From Candidatus Allochristensenella caecavium (GTDB taxonomy: Bacteria > Bacillota > Clostridia > Christensenellales > QAND01), in NCBI GenBank assembly GCA_904397865.1, contig CAJFOS010000017.1, positions 1-64,000 on the forward strand: a stretch of 64,000 nt of DNA, read 5' to 3'. Under the pieces are notes generated by a model, which did no database searches, had not been told where the DNA came from, and worked only from the letters and a program-made list of their open reading frames with translations. Both the position numbers and the translations under genes were made by a program. This document shows, piece by piece, positions 26,455 to 35,053 of the stretch (its first letter is position 1; each line of letters starts with the position of its first letter).

Positions 26455-27311
26455 TGACGCAACAAACCAATGTCCATGCTGCGCGGCAGGCGCTTGCGGA
26501 TGCCGACGCCGTGCTTATCGGGGCGGGCGCGGGCCTGTCCACGGCCGCCGGGCTGACCTATACCGGCCGCCGTTTTGAACAATATTTTGCGGACTTTATC
26601 GCACGCTATCATTTTCCGGACATGTATGCCGGCGGGTTCTATCCGTTTCCCACCCCGGAGGAGTACTGGGCTTATTGGAGCCGATACATTTTCATCAACC
26701 GTTATCAAAAGGCCCCCAAGCCCGTATATGAACGCCTGCGTTCACTGGTGCAGGGAAAGGATATCTTTGTCCTGACCACCAATGTCGACCACCAGTTCCA
26801 GCTCGCTGGCTTTGACAAACAGCGCCTGTTTTATACGCAGGGGGACTACGGTCTGTTCCAGTGTTCCGTCCCTTGTCATGCAAATACGTATGACAATGAA
26901 AGCACCATCCGCGCGATGGTGGTCCAGCAAACGAACATGCGCGTTCCCACTGAACTAATTCCGCGCTGTCCGGTATGCGGTGCGCCCATGACGATGAATC
27001 TGCGTGCCGACAGCACCTTTGTGGAGGATGCGGGCTGGCAGGCCGCCTACCAGCGCTATGTTTGTTTTCTGCAGCGCACTGCTAAAACGCGTATCGTCTA
27101 TCTGGAATTGGGCGTGGGCTTCAACACCCCGGGCATTATCCGCTATCCATTTGAACAGTTCACCTTTCAGGGCAAGCACGCCACGCTCATACGTCTCAAC
27201 CAGCACGAGGCGGCTGTGCCGGCGGCCCTGGCACAAAAGAGCATTTGCCTACGTGGGGATATCCACCGCACCTTACGGGCCTTGCTCTCCCCCGAGGAGG
27301 AAACGGCATGA
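26454..27311 (+). CDS. Class M sirtuin (SirTM), mono-ADP-ribosyltransferase
   Basis: 285 residues. Sirtuin Rossmann motif GAGAGLSTAAGL, TTNVDHQFQLAG, and a zinc-ribbon Cys cluster (CSVPCH...CPVCG). The usual catalytic His is replaced by Gln129 in TQGDY; with Asn110 and Asp112 this matches the SirTM catalytic triad, eight residues offset from the characterised streptococcal numbering as I remember it. Known SirTMs ADP-ribosylate lipoylated GcvH-L rather than deacetylate. Neither GcvH-L nor its lipoate ligase lies in the window. The start ATG overlaps the macrodomain stop; a TTG one codon earlier is less likely. Confidence 0.93.
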   Translation: MTQQTNVHAARQALADADAVLIGAGAGLSTAAGLTYTGRRFEQYFADFIARYHFPDMYAGGFYPFPTPEEYWAYWSRYIFINRYQKAPKPVYERLRSLVQGKDIFVLTTNVDHQFQLAGFDKQRLFYTQGDYGLFQCSVPCHANTYDNESTIRAMVVQQTNMRVPTELIPRCPVCGAPMTMNLRADSTFVEDAGWQAAYQRYVCFLQRTAKTRIVYLELGVGFNTPGIIRYPFEQFTFQGKHATLIRLNQHEAAVPAALAQKSICLRGDIHRTLRALLSPEEETA

Positions 27312-27940
27312 TTCGTCTGCAAAACACCAGTGTCATGAATTTCGAACACGCGCTGCGCGGCGCCCGCAACCCAAAGAACAGCTGGGCGCGGATGGACAGC
27401 TATACCCGTGCCGACGGTACATTTGTGCTGGGGCCCAATGACCGCGCTCTGGCACAGCGGCTGTGCCGCGCTGGCAGCGACCACCGCAAGTTTCTGCGGC
27501 AAATCTTTATTTGCGTGGATATCACCGCGCCGCTGTATTGGTGGAAGGAGTTTGATACCTATAAAATTGGCACGGCGGCCAATTCCACCAGCACCATGCA
27601 TCGTATACATGCCCGTCCCATCACGCTGACGGATTTCAGTACCGACCAGTTGAATACACAGGCGCAGCGCGCGCTGTCCGCTTATGTGCAGGTGCTCGAG
27701 CAACTGCGCCTGCAGTATGTAGAACAGGCGGATAGGCAGGCCTGGTATAGTTTGATTCAGTTGTTGCCTAGCAGTTATGAACAGATGCGTACCTGCACCA
27801 TGAATTATGAGGCTGTCTTTCGTATGGCACAGGCGCGGCGTACACATAAATTGGCGGAATGGCAGACGTTTTGCACCTGGGCGGAAGGATTGCCGCATTT
27901 CCGTGATTTTTTTGGAGATGAGCCGTCCCAACCCGTATAA
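27308..27940 (+). CDS. ThyX-like protein, divergent
   Basis: 210 residues, coupled to SirTM by an ATGA overlap. Residues 55-105 (DHRKFLRQIFICVDI, then APLYWWKEFDTYKIGT and NSTSTMH) and 160-205 (LIQLLPSSYEQMRTCTMNY, LAEWQTFC) follow the layout of flavin-dependent thymidylate synthases, but the hallmark RHRxxSxxxxSxR motif is replaced by WWKEFDTYKIGT...STSTMH. It may bind flavin or a nucleotide differently, or be unrelated with similar spacing. Function within an ADP-ribosylation operon is not known. Last gene before a strong terminator. Confidence 0.55.
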   Translation: MIRLQNTSVMNFEHALRGARNPKNSWARMDSYTRADGTFVLGPNDRALAQRLCRAGSDHRKFLRQIFICVDITAPLYWWKEFDTYKIGTAANSTSTMHRIHARPITLTDFSTDQLNTQAQRALSAYVQVLEQLRLQYVEQADRQAWYSLIQLLPSSYEQMRTCTMNYEAVFRMAQARRTHKLAEWQTFCTWAEGLPHFRDFFGDEPSQPV

Positions 27941-27944
27941 AAAC

Positions 27945-27976
27945 AAAAACGCCTGTTTGATACAGGCGTTTTTTGT
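27945..27976. terminator. Bidirectional terminator of the SirTM operon
   Basis: A 12-bp stem AAAAACGCCTGT/ACAGGCGTTTTT with T-rich tails on both strands, between the SirTM operon and the MerR gene. Confidence 0.92.
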
Positions 27977-27982
27977 TTTTCC

Positions 27983-28819
27983 TTATCCGTTCGTTTGCAC
28001 GGGCACAAACACTTCATAATATTTGGCATGTCCGTTGCCCTGCTTGACCGTGGCATGCCACATGCCCAGAATATCGCCGTTGATGTGCAGCCCCGTGCGG
28101 CAGATGGACTGCACCAGCGGCCCCAGTGCCCGCAAATCCATCGGGATGTGCGTATTCAGGTTCAGCATCACGCGGGCGCACAGGCAAGCCGGCAAATAGG
28201 AGACCGCTTCGCTTTGCGGCAACGCGCAGCGTGCGGCGTCCTCCGGACGGATGCAGAATCCCCAGGCCAGCATGTGCGCGCTGTCCGTTGCTTCCAAAGT
28301 ATCCAGCCGTTCGGGCGGGCAGCGGAACGCGTATTGCGCCATGGGAAAAGCCTGCACCCAGCGGTGCGTCTGGGCGTGCATAGCGTCGGTGTCCACCAGG
28401 TTGCCCGCGGCGTCGGTATGGCGGAAATACAGCATGGCCGGTCGTGTCTGCAGGCGGAATTCGCCGGGCTGGCAAAGGTCGCTGAGCGCATCGAGCCGCT
28501 GCTCGGTAACATGCAGCCAGCTTTGTATCTGTTCGATTTCAGCCTGCTTTTCCGCACGCTGGGCGCGCAGCGCCTGCTGCCACTGCGCGAGCGTTAAATC
28601 CCAGAAATCAGAACGAATGTCCGAAAGCGTGAAACCCAGCGATTGATAGTACTTAACCTTGAACAGGTGTGCCATGTCCTCCCGCTGGTAATAACGGTAA
28701 CCGTTTTGTACATCGGTCTCCTTTGGCATCAATACCCGCCTTTTTTCATAAAAGCGCAGCGCCTCGCGGCTTAAGCCCAACATCTTGGACACCGAACCCG
28801 TCCGATACCCCTTTGCCAC
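27983..28819 (-). CDS. MerR-family regulator with effector domain
   Basis: 278 residues. N-terminal MerR helix-turn-helix (GYRTGSVSKMLGLSREALRFYEKR...NGYRYY) with a following coiled coil (about 70-115) and a C-terminal ligand-like domain resembling GyrI/BmrR effector folds (QYAFRCPPERLD...). Start: GTG at 28819, seven bases after AAAGGAGG; an upstream ATG would give an extra unsupported tail. Divergent from pstS; what it regulates is not evident from the sequence. Confidence 0.85.
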   Translation of the reverse strand: MAKGYRTGSVSKMLGLSREALRFYEKRRVLMPKETDVQNGYRYYQREDMAHLFKVKYYQSLGFTLSDIRSDFWDLTLAQWQQALRAQRAEKQAEIEQIQSWLHVTEQRLDALSDLCQPGEFRLQTRPAMLYFRHTDAAGNLVDTDAMHAQTHRWVQAFPMAQYAFRCPPERLDTLEATDSAHMLAWGFCIRPEDAARCALPQSEAVSYLPACLCARVMLNLNTHIPMDLRALGPLVQSICRTGLHINGDILGMWHATVKQGNGHAKYYEVFVPVQTNG

Positions 28820-29065
28820 GCCGCGGCCTCCTTTCAAGCGGTTTTTTTTCATTATAAACCATAAATTCATAAAAAGGGTACAAAATCCCCCCATAAAATA
28901 ACGGCAGCGCCGGATACCGCCGGCAATATGATGCAGCGAAGAACAGGCGAATATGTAAATCATCTGTTTTCCAAAAGTTAATCAAGGAAAAACAATCACG
29001 CAACATGTTCTTAACATACCCGCCTTATGATGAACCCGTACCAAACAAGAGGAGGACAAAAACAA

Positions 29066-29932
29066 ATGTTTAAACGCAAATATGTAGTAGCAATGGGATT
29101 GTCCCTGGCGGCTATGCTGGCCATGGCTGGCTGCGGCGGCAGCGGCGACCCGGCGGCCAGCCCCTCCGGCACGGACGGCGCCACGGGCCAAGCGGTAACG
29201 CTGCGTGTGGAAGGCTCCACCTCCGTCGAACCGCTGATGCAGATTTTTAAGGACAAATACAACGTCGCCCATCCGAACGTGACGATTGAAATCACCGGCA
29301 ACGGCAGCGGCAACGGCATCAGCGCCGCGCAGAAGGGCACCACGGACATCGGCATGTCCTCGCGTGGGCTCAAGGAAGACGAAACCGGTCTTGTTCCCAC
29401 CACGATTGCCCATGACGGCATCGCCATCATCGTTTCCAAAGACAACCCGGTCAACGCGCTGACCACCGACCAGATTGCCAAGATTTACAAAGGCGAAATC
29501 AAGAACTGGAAAGAAGTCGGCGGCAACGATGCGGAAATCAACCTGGTGATTCGTGAAGCTTCGTCCGGTACGCGCGGTGCATTTGAAGAACTGCTCGGCC
29601 TGGAAGGGGAAAACGGCACGCTGGTCGATGAAAAGAACGCAGCGGTGATGGATGCAACTTCCGGCGTTATCCAAACGGTCAAAGGCAATGCCAACGCCAT
29701 CGGCTATGTCTCCTTCGGCTCCATGGGTGATGACGTCAAAGCAGTGCAGGTAGACGGTGTGACCTGCTCGGCGGAAACGGTTAAAGATGGCAGCTATAAA
29801 ATCGCCCGTCCGTTCTTGCTGATTACCAAAGAAGGCGCCAACAATGCAGATGCCCAGGCATTCATCGATTGGATTCTCAGCGACGAAGGCCAGGCCATTG
29901 TGACGGATGAAAAATACGTAACCGTCAAATAA
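29066..29932 (+). CDS. pstS: Phosphate ABC-transporter substrate-binding lipoprotein
   Basis: 288 residues. Signal peptide with lipobox AMAGC (Cys23), then the phosphate-binding GSTSVEP motif, GNGSGNGISAAQKGTTDIGMSSR and REASSGTRGAFEELL. Captures phosphate outside the cell for the Pst importer. The pstCAB genes do not follow; a NUDIX gene and a PhoP/PhoR-like two-component pair do. Start: ATG after GAGGAGGACAAAAACAA. A TTAACA-like element sits upstream near 29011, reminiscent of PhoP boxes, but is only a single copy. Confidence 0.93.
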   Translation: MFKRKYVVAMGLSLAAMLAMAGCGGSGDPAASPSGTDGATGQAVTLRVEGSTSVEPLMQIFKDKYNVAHPNVTIEITGNGSGNGISAAQKGTTDIGMSSRGLKEDETGLVPTTIAHDGIAIIVSKDNPVNALTTDQIAKIYKGEIKNWKEVGGNDAEINLVIREASSGTRGAFEELLGLEGENGTLVDEKNAAVMDATSGVIQTVKGNANAIGYVSFGSMGDDVKAVQVDGVTCSAETVKDGSYKIARPFLLITKEGANNADAQAFIDWILSDEGQAIVTDEKYVTVK

Positions 29933-29975
29933 AACGCCATTCCCTCTTTACAATACACTACCCCTCAAAACGCAG

Positions 29976-30005
29976 AAAGCGCCTGGTGTTGCCGGGCGCT
30001 TTTTG
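29976..30005 (+). terminator. pstS terminator
   Basis: Stem AAAGCGCC/GGCGCTTT with extra pairs near the loop and a T run. Confidence 0.85.
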
Positions 30006-30077
30006 CCGCAAAAAAGGTGACGCAGCGCGGGCGGCAGGGTGTATAATGCGCAGGGAAGAAGGAGGCGGCTGTATATC

Positions 30078-30602
30078 ATGCACGCACAAATGGAATTTTG
30101 CTATCAATGTGGAACCAGGCTGGAACACAGGGCGCTTGCCGGCGAGGGCCTTGTGCCGTATTGCCCAGCCTGTCAGGCCTATCGGTTCCCCATCTATAAC
30201 ACGGCAATGAGCACGGCCCTGCTCAACCCTGCGCAGGACCGCGTGCTGCTGCTTCAGCAATATGGACGCAAGGATTATATCCTTCTGGCGGGCTATGTCA
30301 ACCGCGGTGAAAGCGCCGAACAGGCGCTGGTGCGCGAAGTGCGCGAGGAAGTTGGGCTCACCGTCATATCCTATCGGTACATGCAAAGCTGTTTTTTCGA
30401 ACCATCCAACACGCTGATGCTCAACTTTGTTTCGCTTTCGCAAAGCGAGGATTTGTCCGGCATGACCGAAGAAGTGGACAATGCCGTTTGGGTGCCGCTG
30501 GAACGGGCCGTACAGATTATCAAGCCCAACGGTCCCGCCGAATTTTTTCTGCGTGCCATCGTGCAAAAATGGCAGTCCGGCTGGCGGCTGCCCACCCCAT
30601 AG
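30078..30602 (+). CDS. NUDIX hydrolase with N-terminal zinc ribbon
   Basis: 174 residues. N-terminal CYQCG and CPAC pairs (residues 8-35) form a zinc ribbon as in NADH pyrophosphatases; the NUDIX box G-x5-E-x7-REVREEVGL is complete at about residues 74-96. It probably hydrolyses a nucleoside-diphosphate-linked compound such as NADH. Start: ATG after GGAGGCGGCTGTATATC. Short intergenic distances and strand link it loosely to pstS, but each has its own terminator. Confidence 0.9.
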   Translation: MHAQMEFCYQCGTRLEHRALAGEGLVPYCPACQAYRFPIYNTAMSTALLNPAQDRVLLLQQYGRKDYILLAGYVNRGESAEQALVREVREEVGLTVISYRYMQSCFFEPSNTLMLNFVSLSQSEDLSGMTEEVDNAVWVPLERAVQIIKPNGPAEFFLRAIVQKWQSGWRLPTP

Positions 30603-30610
30603 AAAAAAGG

Positions 30611-30637
30611 AAAAAGCGTCCACCGGACGCTTTTTTT
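30611..30637 (+). terminator. NUDIX terminator
   Basis: An 11-bp stem AAAAAGCGTCC/GGACGCTTTTT with a three-base loop and a T run. Confidence 0.9.
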
Positions 30638-30818
30638 GCTTCTGTCAGGCAGCTGCGCCAGGAATAACCCCTTGTATCCCTGCCAAACATGGCAGCATTG
30701 TGGAAAACCAGGAAAACCTTTGCGACACTTGCGTTGTGTGCATTGCAAACCCAGCCGGCATTGTGCTACAAATAAAGTAGAAACTTTGAGAACCATCTCG
30801 ATGGGGAGGCAGTTTGAT

Positions 30819-31517
30819 ATGTCGCAGACAACACCACATATTCTCATTTGTGATGACCAGCCCATGGTGCATGAAACGCTGGGGGTGTACCTGGAAGCGG
30901 AGGGCTTCACCTACGTTTCGGCCTATGATGGCGAACAGGCGCTGAAGATGCAGGAGAGCGAAACGCCGGATTTAATTATCCTCGATTTGATGATGCCGAA
31001 AATGTCCGGCATCGACGTTTGCCGTGAAATCCGCAAAAATTCCAGCGTGCCCATCATCATGCTCACCGCCAAAGGCGAAGAGATTGACCGAATCCTGGGG
31101 CTGGAACTGGGTGCGGATGACTACATTGTCAAACCCTTTTCGCCGCGCGAAGTGGTGGCGCGTATCAAAGCGGTGCTGCGCCGGATGACAGAGGTTAAGG
31201 AACAGGGGACTTCGCCGGTAATTCGCTACGAAGGGCTGGAAATCAACCTCAACCATTACGAAGTGAAGGTCAATGGACAAAATGTGCAGTGCACGCCCAA
31301 AGAAGTGGAAATCCTGCATTTTCTCGCTTCACATCCGGGGCAGGTGTTTGACCGCGAACAGATTCTTTCGCGCATCTGGGGGTATGATTATTTCGGCGAT
31401 ACGCGCACGGTGGATACGCAAATCAAACGCATCCGCCAAAAGCTGCCGCAGGAAAACGTCCCGTGGGGCATCCGCACCATTTATGGCGTAGGATACAAAT
31501 TTGAGGTCAATGCATGA
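30819..31517 (+). CDS. OmpR/PhoB-family response regulator
   Basis: 232 residues. Receiver domain with acidic pocket (CDDQ, residues 11-14), phosphoacceptor Asp56 in LDLMMPKMSG, and Lys in YIVKPFSP; C-terminal winged helix (about 135-230) with LHFLASHPGQVFDREQILSRIWGYDYFGDTRTVD. Start: ATG nine bases after GGAGG; an ATG just upstream is out of a good ribosome context. Coupled to the kinase by an ATGA overlap. Genomic position next to pstS suggests phosphate control (PhoP-like), but WalR-like roles are not excluded. Confidence 0.92.
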   Translation: MSQTTPHILICDDQPMVHETLGVYLEAEGFTYVSAYDGEQALKMQESETPDLIILDLMMPKMSGIDVCREIRKNSSVPIIMLTAKGEEIDRILGLELGADDYIVKPFSPREVVARIKAVLRRMTEVKEQGTSPVIRYEGLEINLNHYEVKVNGQNVQCTPKEVEILHFLASHPGQVFDREQILSRIWGYDYFGDTRTVDTQIKRIRQKLPQENVPWGIRTIYGVGYKFEVNA

Positions 31518-33307
31518 AGCGTTCCGCGTTTCTCAAACGCGTGCTGCTGCTGTTGCTGCTGAGCATTGCCATCACGGCGCTGATGACGGGCGTGTTGTTT
31601 TTCACCGCGTCCGCGCCGGTGTTTGCCAATGAAAAGGCGGACGAGCTGCGCCCGCGCGCGCATGTAGTCGCAGAATATTATCTGCAATATTACAACATGC
31701 AGATTAACCTGCGTGAATTTCAGCGCGCTATGGCCATTTCCGGCGCGCTGACTGGCACACAGCTGCAAATCTATGATACCAACGGCGATTTGATTCTCTA
31801 CTCTTCACAATCGCGCAACGAGTTTCCCTTTGAAGCCAATAGCGATGAAATGATTGCCCTGACCACCAGCACCGCGCTGCAGGCCATGAAAAAAGGGCAT
31901 GATGTGATAAGCACCACCCAGGTGGAAGGCGAAACGGGCGACTATCTGGTCGTCAGCGTGCCGGTGGTGGCCACCAATGCCAACGGGCAGGGCGTCAAGA
32001 CGGTCGGCGCTGTCGTGCTGACCATGCCGTATTCCATGCTGCGTCAGCCGTTGACCAGCATCAACAAAGTGCTTGTATTCTGCCTGCTGGCCGTGTATAT
32101 CGTGTTATGTATCCCGCTGTATTTTGCCGTGCGCAAGATTGGTAAGCCGATTTTACAAATGCGCGACATCGCGATGAGCATGGCCAATGGAGATTTTACC
32201 GTCCGTGCGGATGAATCCATGCCGGGCGAGGTAGGCGAACTGGCGCATTCGCTCAATTATTTGTCCGAACGCCTGGGTGAATCCATCGACATGCTCACCC
32301 TGGAACGTAACCGGCTGCAGCAGCTGATTGACGGCATCACCGAAGGGCTTTTGGCATTGGACAGCAACGGAGAGGTGACGCACGTCAACCCGGCGCTGAT
32401 TCAGATGCTCCGCGGTGACGGCGAGACGGATGACGAAACCGCCATGCAGTTGATTGCCGGCTTGACGGAGGATATGCAAACCGTCCGCGAAAACCGTGAA
32501 CCGATGGAAAAAACACAGCGCATTCATGGGCGTTGGTTGCGCATGATTGCCACGCCCCTGATGGAAGGGGATGTATGCGCAGGCACGGTTGCGCTGTTCC
32601 ACGACATCACCGAAACCGAACGGCTGGAACAGACGCGCAAGGATTATGTCGCCAACGTTTCACACGAATTGCGCACCCCGCTGTCCTCCATTCGCGGGCT
32701 GACAGAAGCGCTCAACGACGGCATGATTAAAACGCCGGAAGCGCGGACGCGCTATTATGGCTATATCCTGCGCGAATGCATGCGCCTTTCGCGGCTGATT
32801 GACGATTTATTGGAGCTTTCGCGCTTGCAGAGCGGCAACGTCGCCCTGAAAAAGGAAGCCTTTTCCCTCACGCCGCTGCTGCAGGATGTGCAAATGCGCT
32901 ATCAGACCATGGCGGATGAGATGGATATCCATCTCTGCGTGCAGATGCCTGCCCAAAGCCCCATCGTCTATTCCAATAGCGACCGCATCGAACAGGTGCT
33001 TATCATTCTGCTGGACAACGCGTTTAAATTCACCCCCGAAGACGGCACGGTGTATATTGAGCTGCACGAGGAGGCGGACCGCGTACTGGTCAGCGTTCGT
33101 GACACGGGATGCGGCATCGAAAAAGAGGATTTGCCCAACGTCTTTGAACGTTTCTATAAAGCGGATAAAGCCCATACCGGCCACGGCACGGGGCTGGGGC
33201 TTTCCATTGCCCGCGAAATCATGGGCCTTTTGGGGGAAACCATCGGCGTGCAGAGCACGCCCGGCAAAGGTGCAACCTTCACCTTTACCATCGCGCGTGC
33301 CCAATAA
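31514..33307 (+). CDS. Sensor histidine kinase (PhoR/WalK-like)
   Basis: 597 residues. Two membrane helices (7-29, about 184-206) bracket an extracellular sensing domain; then HAMP (about 207-260), a PAS-like domain (about 265-365), the HisKA dimerisation box with His384 in VANVSHELRTP, and a HATPase_c domain with N, G1 and G2 boxes (NAFKFT, DTGCGIEKED, GHGTGLGLSI). It phosphorylates the coupled regulator. The domain order is that of PhoR-type kinases. Confidence 0.93.
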   Translation: MKRSAFLKRVLLLLLLSIAITALMTGVLFFTASAPVFANEKADELRPRAHVVAEYYLQYYNMQINLREFQRAMAISGALTGTQLQIYDTNGDLILYSSQSRNEFPFEANSDEMIALTTSTALQAMKKGHDVISTTQVEGETGDYLVVSVPVVATNANGQGVKTVGAVVLTMPYSMLRQPLTSINKVLVFCLLAVYIVLCIPLYFAVRKIGKPILQMRDIAMSMANGDFTVRADESMPGEVGELAHSLNYLSERLGESIDMLTLERNRLQQLIDGITEGLLALDSNGEVTHVNPALIQMLRGDGETDDETAMQLIAGLTEDMQTVRENREPMEKTQRIHGRWLRMIATPLMEGDVCAGTVALFHDITETERLEQTRKDYVANVSHELRTPLSSIRGLTEALNDGMIKTPEARTRYYGYILRECMRLSRLIDDLLELSRLQSGNVALKKEAFSLTPLLQDVQMRYQTMADEMDIHLCVQMPAQSPIVYSNSDRIEQVLIILLDNAFKFTPEDGTVYIELHEEADRVLVSVRDTGCGIEKEDLPNVFERFYKADKAHTGHGTGLGLSIAREIMGLLGETIGVQSTPGKGATFTFTIARAQ

Positions 33308-33352
33308 ACTTGCTTACTGTCCTGCTGCGTCCCCCATCACGCAGCCGTTCGT

Positions 33353-33394
33353 AGAAAAGAGGTGTGAGCCCCCCTTGCGCCTCTTTTCTTTTTA
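33353..33394 (+). terminator. Terminator after the two-component genes
   Basis: Stem AGAAAAGAGG/CCTCTTTTCT with a T-rich tail; the loop is about 17 bases long. Confidence 0.8.
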
Positions 33395-33462
33395 CAGACC
33401 AGGAAACATGCGGCACAAGGCTGCCGAATTATCATACAAATGGACGGAGGATGGAAAAACCC

Positions 33463-34131
33463 ATGCAAAACAAACATCGTATGACATACTGCACAGGGCT
33501 GCTCGCGTGCGTGGGCCTGTGCCTGTGGGGCGTGCCTGCGCAGGCGGCGGCAGCGGATATCCAGCCGCAAAGCCAGAGCTGGATTTGGATTATAATTGGC
33601 GTAGTGGCTGTGATGCTCCTCTTTTTGATTGCCTATCTGGTACGCGGCATGCAAGCGGGTGAGGAAGAGCAGCAGGCGGAGCAAGCACCTGCGTACATAC
33701 CTTATACGCCGCCAAAGCCTATCCGGGCAGGATCCAGCCAGCCAGAGGAAACTGCTTCACTTTTTCATCAGGCGCAGGCGGAAACCGGCGAACCCGCTGC
33801 GTCCGAACCGGAATCGTCCGTATTGGACGAAGAAGCGGACCGGTCATGCGCGCTGAAAACATCGGCGCAGGCAGGCTCGGATATGGAATGTGCACCGCAA
33901 GCTTCGTCTCAAACAGCGTGCGATTTGCAGAACGAACCGGAATCAATGGCGGGCGAGGGAGCGGCCACCGTCTGCTGTGCCGCTGAAAAGGCGGCGGAGG
34001 AATGCGCGGCACCACCCGTTGATACAGTGGTAACGGAGACGCTGCCCATTCGCTTTTGTCCATATTGTGGGCAAAAGCTCAATCAAACACAGCGGTTCTG
34101 TCAGCGTTGTGGCCAACGCGTACGGTCATAA
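33463..34131 (+). CDS. Membrane protein with acidic linker and C-terminal zinc ribbon
   Basis: 222 residues: signal peptide (to VPAQA), a membrane helix about 45-68 (WIWIIIGVVAVMLLFLIAYLV), a long Ala/Glu/Pro/Cys-rich low-complexity region and a final double-CxxC ribbon (CPYCGQKLNQTQRFCQRCG). It resembles a reduced version of the PsbP-like/zinc-ribbon family elsewhere in the window, without the extracellular domain. Start at the second ATG is preferred, since the first directly abuts GGAGG. Function unknown. Confidence 0.7.
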   Translation: MQNKHRMTYCTGLLACVGLCLWGVPAQAAAADIQPQSQSWIWIIIGVVAVMLLFLIAYLVRGMQAGEEEQQAEQAPAYIPYTPPKPIRAGSSQPEETASLFHQAQAETGEPAASEPESSVLDEEADRSCALKTSAQAGSDMECAPQASSQTACDLQNEPESMAGEGAATVCCAAEKAAEECAAPPVDTVVTETLPIRFCPYCGQKLNQTQRFCQRCGQRVRS

Positions 34132-34137
34132 TAAACG

Positions 34138-34166
34138 AAGAACGAGCCATCCGGCTCGTTCTTTTT
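34138..34166 (+). terminator. Terminator after the zinc-ribbon membrane gene
   Basis: An 11-bp stem AAGAACGAGCC/GGCTCGTTCTT with T run. Confidence 0.9.
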
Positions 34167-34296
34167 CCATCAAACATGTGGACCTAGGGAATGCTAGTAC
34201 CTTCATTTTTGACTGGTAATAGATGCGGATAGCTAACAGCCGTTGCAGAATCCCCAGTGTTTTCAAATAATCTGCATTATTTTTTTATAAAGATAG

Positions 34297-34325
34297 TTGA
34301 CAACGAATACAGAAGAGGCTATATT
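34297..34325 (+). promoter_or_regulatory. Promoter of the QueD-like gene
   Basis: Consensus -35 TTGACA (34297-34302), 17-base spacer, -10 TATATT. The leader before the start is AT-rich and contains a short ATGGGTGAATACCCAT hairpin; it does not match a preQ1 riboswitch. Confidence 0.8.
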
Positions 34326-34403
34326 AATAATAACAATAATAATTACTATTTAAAATCAATGGGTGAATACCCATCAATAAAATCAAAAAAAGGAGAACGA
34401 AAA

Positions 34404-34967
34404 ATGAGAAGCATTACAACGCTAGATTTACAGTACGCTCACCGTTTTTATGGATTTAAGGGGGAAGCGCAATATCTGCATGGACATACAGGTGTGCTGA
34501 CCATCGAAGTTGAGGATTCGCTCAACGATGGGGTCAATATGGTATTTCCCTGTAATGAAATACAGAAAACAGCATGGGAAGTATTGAAAAACTTTGACCA
34601 TGCGCTGATTTTGCGTCAAGATGACCCGTTGCTGCCCGCCATTCTTCAGGTATATGAGAAGCAAGGAATTCGGGATGGGGCGCCGCAAAACCAAATGAAA
34701 GGGCCGGCCTTCCAAACGGAACTTGCAACGGCCTATCCGGAATGCCGGCTTGTCGTCACAAAAGAGACGATGACGGTTGAAGGTATGATTAAAATAGTAT
34801 ATGCGCTCCTTAAGGAAAAACTGAACATTGCGAAAATTACCTTTACCAGCGGCGTAAATGCGGCTTCGGCGGAGTTTGAAACAAAGAATAACATCGAACG
34901 CTGCCCATTGTGTGGCATTGCACTGAATAATGACGGCGTTTGCCCCAAATGCGGATATAAAAAATAA
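34404..34967 (+). CDS. 6-pyruvoyl-tetrahydropterin synthase/QueD-like protein with zinc ribbon
   Basis: 187 residues. The zinc-binding histidines of the QueD/PTPS fold are visible (YAHRFYGF and YLHGHTG), as are FDHALIL and the TVEGM segment. The Cys that usually precedes LHGH and serves as catalytic residue is absent (the segment is KGEAQYLHGH). A C-terminal double-CxxC ribbon (CPLCG...CPKCG) is added. No queuosine or folate genes surround it. Start: ATG after AAAAGGAGAACGAAAA. It may act on a related pterin; activity is uncertain. Confidence 0.75.
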   Translation: MRSITTLDLQYAHRFYGFKGEAQYLHGHTGVLTIEVEDSLNDGVNMVFPCNEIQKTAWEVLKNFDHALILRQDDPLLPAILQVYEKQGIRDGAPQNQMKGPAFQTELATAYPECRLVVTKETMTVEGMIKIVYALLKEKLNIAKITFTSGVNAASAEFETKNNIERCPLCGIALNNDGVCPKCGYKK

Positions 34968-34984
34968 GCACACGGGTTTGCTTC

Positions 34985-35019
34985 TGGGACACCTGCATAA
35001 GGTGTCCCATTTGTTTTTT
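34985..35019 (+). terminator. Terminator after the QueD-like gene
   Basis: Stem GGGACACCT/AGGTGTCCC with a five-base loop and TTTGTTTTTT. Confidence 0.9.
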
Positions 35020-35053
35020 GTAAAAGCATTTCATCGCCCTATGCAGACAAAAA

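Noticed and set aside
34326-34403. A preQ1 riboswitch before the QueD-like gene
   Set aside because: The small hairpin lacks the conserved preQ1 core and pseudoknot partner, and the leader is mainly AT repeats.
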